A stretch of 11,874 nt of DNA from an archaeon. Its GTDB lineage: Archaea; Altiarchaeota; Altiarchaeia; JAFGQM01. The position numbers and the translations under genes were made by a program. Below, piece after piece: positions 11,802 through 11,874 of the stretch. Location of the stretch: positions 1 to 11,874 of the forward strand of contig JAOZPI010000025.1 in the NCBI GenBank assembly GCA_029932835.1, written 5' to 3'. The notes under the pieces were generated by a model. That model made no database searches. It was given only the letters and a program-made list of their open reading frames with translations, and was not told the DNA's origin. Position 1 is the first letter of the stretch; each line of letters opens with the position of its first letter.

Positions 11802-11874
11802 GTGGAGAGCATAGCGGCTAAGAACAAAGACAAAAAGGGCAGCGGGAGTGAGGAGAGGAACATACTTCACTCCT
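11802..11874 (+). CDS. Start of an unidentified gene, truncated by the window edge
   Basis: An open frame from GTG 11802 runs to the end (24 codons, VESIAAKNKDKKGSGSEERN then ILHS). It is lysine-rich and looks like a disordered N-terminus. A strong Shine-Dalgarno (GGAGGTG, 11798-11804) overlaps that GTG, which is awkward. A second possible start is GTG 11848 in another frame (VRRGTYFTP). The reading frame is therefore uncertain and the product is not identifiable from so few residues. Proximity to a pilin-like gene would fit a secretion or pilus-assembly protein, but this is speculation. Confidence 0.35.
   Translation, partial: MESIAAKNKDKKGSGSEERNILHS

Noticed and set aside
1..11874. CRISPR array, insertion sequence, transposase, integrase or prophage genes
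   Set aside because: No regularly spaced repeats, terminal inverted repeats around an ORF, or recognisable recombinase, transposase or phage proteins are present.

Overview
The window is archaeal. It carries an archaeal ribosomal-protein/RNA-polymerase operon (S11, RpoD, L18e, L13, S9, RpoN, RpoK, S2), an archaeal-type threonyl-tRNA synthetase, an archaeal RNase J, genes of the mevalonate isoprenoid route, tRNA genes without encoded CCA, TTTAAATA promoter boxes and a pilin-like protein with a class III (QxSxEYL) signal peptide. The gene order is the euryarchaeal type. The class III signal peptide is compatible with several euryarchaeal and DPANN/Altiarchaeota-like groups, so I do not assign a lineage more finely.

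Layout: (1) 1-3546 is the translation/transcription operon, all on the + strand and tightly packed. It is punctuated by tRNA-Leu(GAG) between rpoD and rpl18e and tRNA-Pro(GGG) between rpoN and rpoK. Enolase, often found between rpoK and rps2, is absent here. (2) 3543-4373 is a MEMO1-family protein overlapping rps2. (3) 4416-6764 holds a small SecB-like protein of unknown function and thrS, which sit between MEMO and the mevalonate kinase that commonly follows it. (4) 6770-10061 is mevalonate kinase, type 2 IPP isomerase and RNase J. Isopentenyl phosphate kinase, often between the first two, is not in the window. (5) 10122-11225 holds tRNA-Cys(GCA) with its own promoter, then a second, divergent mevalonate-kinase-like gene with its own promoter, apparently leaderless. 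(6) 11310-11756 is a minus-strand pilin-like protein, followed by the start of a + strand gene that runs off the edge.

The most unusual observation is that the two mevalonate-kinase-like genes, otherwise clearly different in sequence, share a perfectly identical, in-frame 136-bp block (7424-7559 and 10977-11112). It encodes the C-terminal helical region up to the start of the third GHMP-kinase motif. This points to recent gene conversion or recombination between direct paralogs 3553 bp apart. A second oddity is a 19-bp exact duplication of the 5' end of tRNA-Leu, placed 85 bp upstream of the real tRNA (the tRNA is itself 85 nt long). The two copies enclose a 66-bp spacer with a perfect 10-bp hairpin.

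Functionally the window joins core gene expression (ribosomal proteins, RNAP subunits, tRNAs, ThrRS, RNase J) to archaeal lipid precursor synthesis (mevalonate phosphorylation, IPP/DMAPP isomerisation), an association seen in many archaea.
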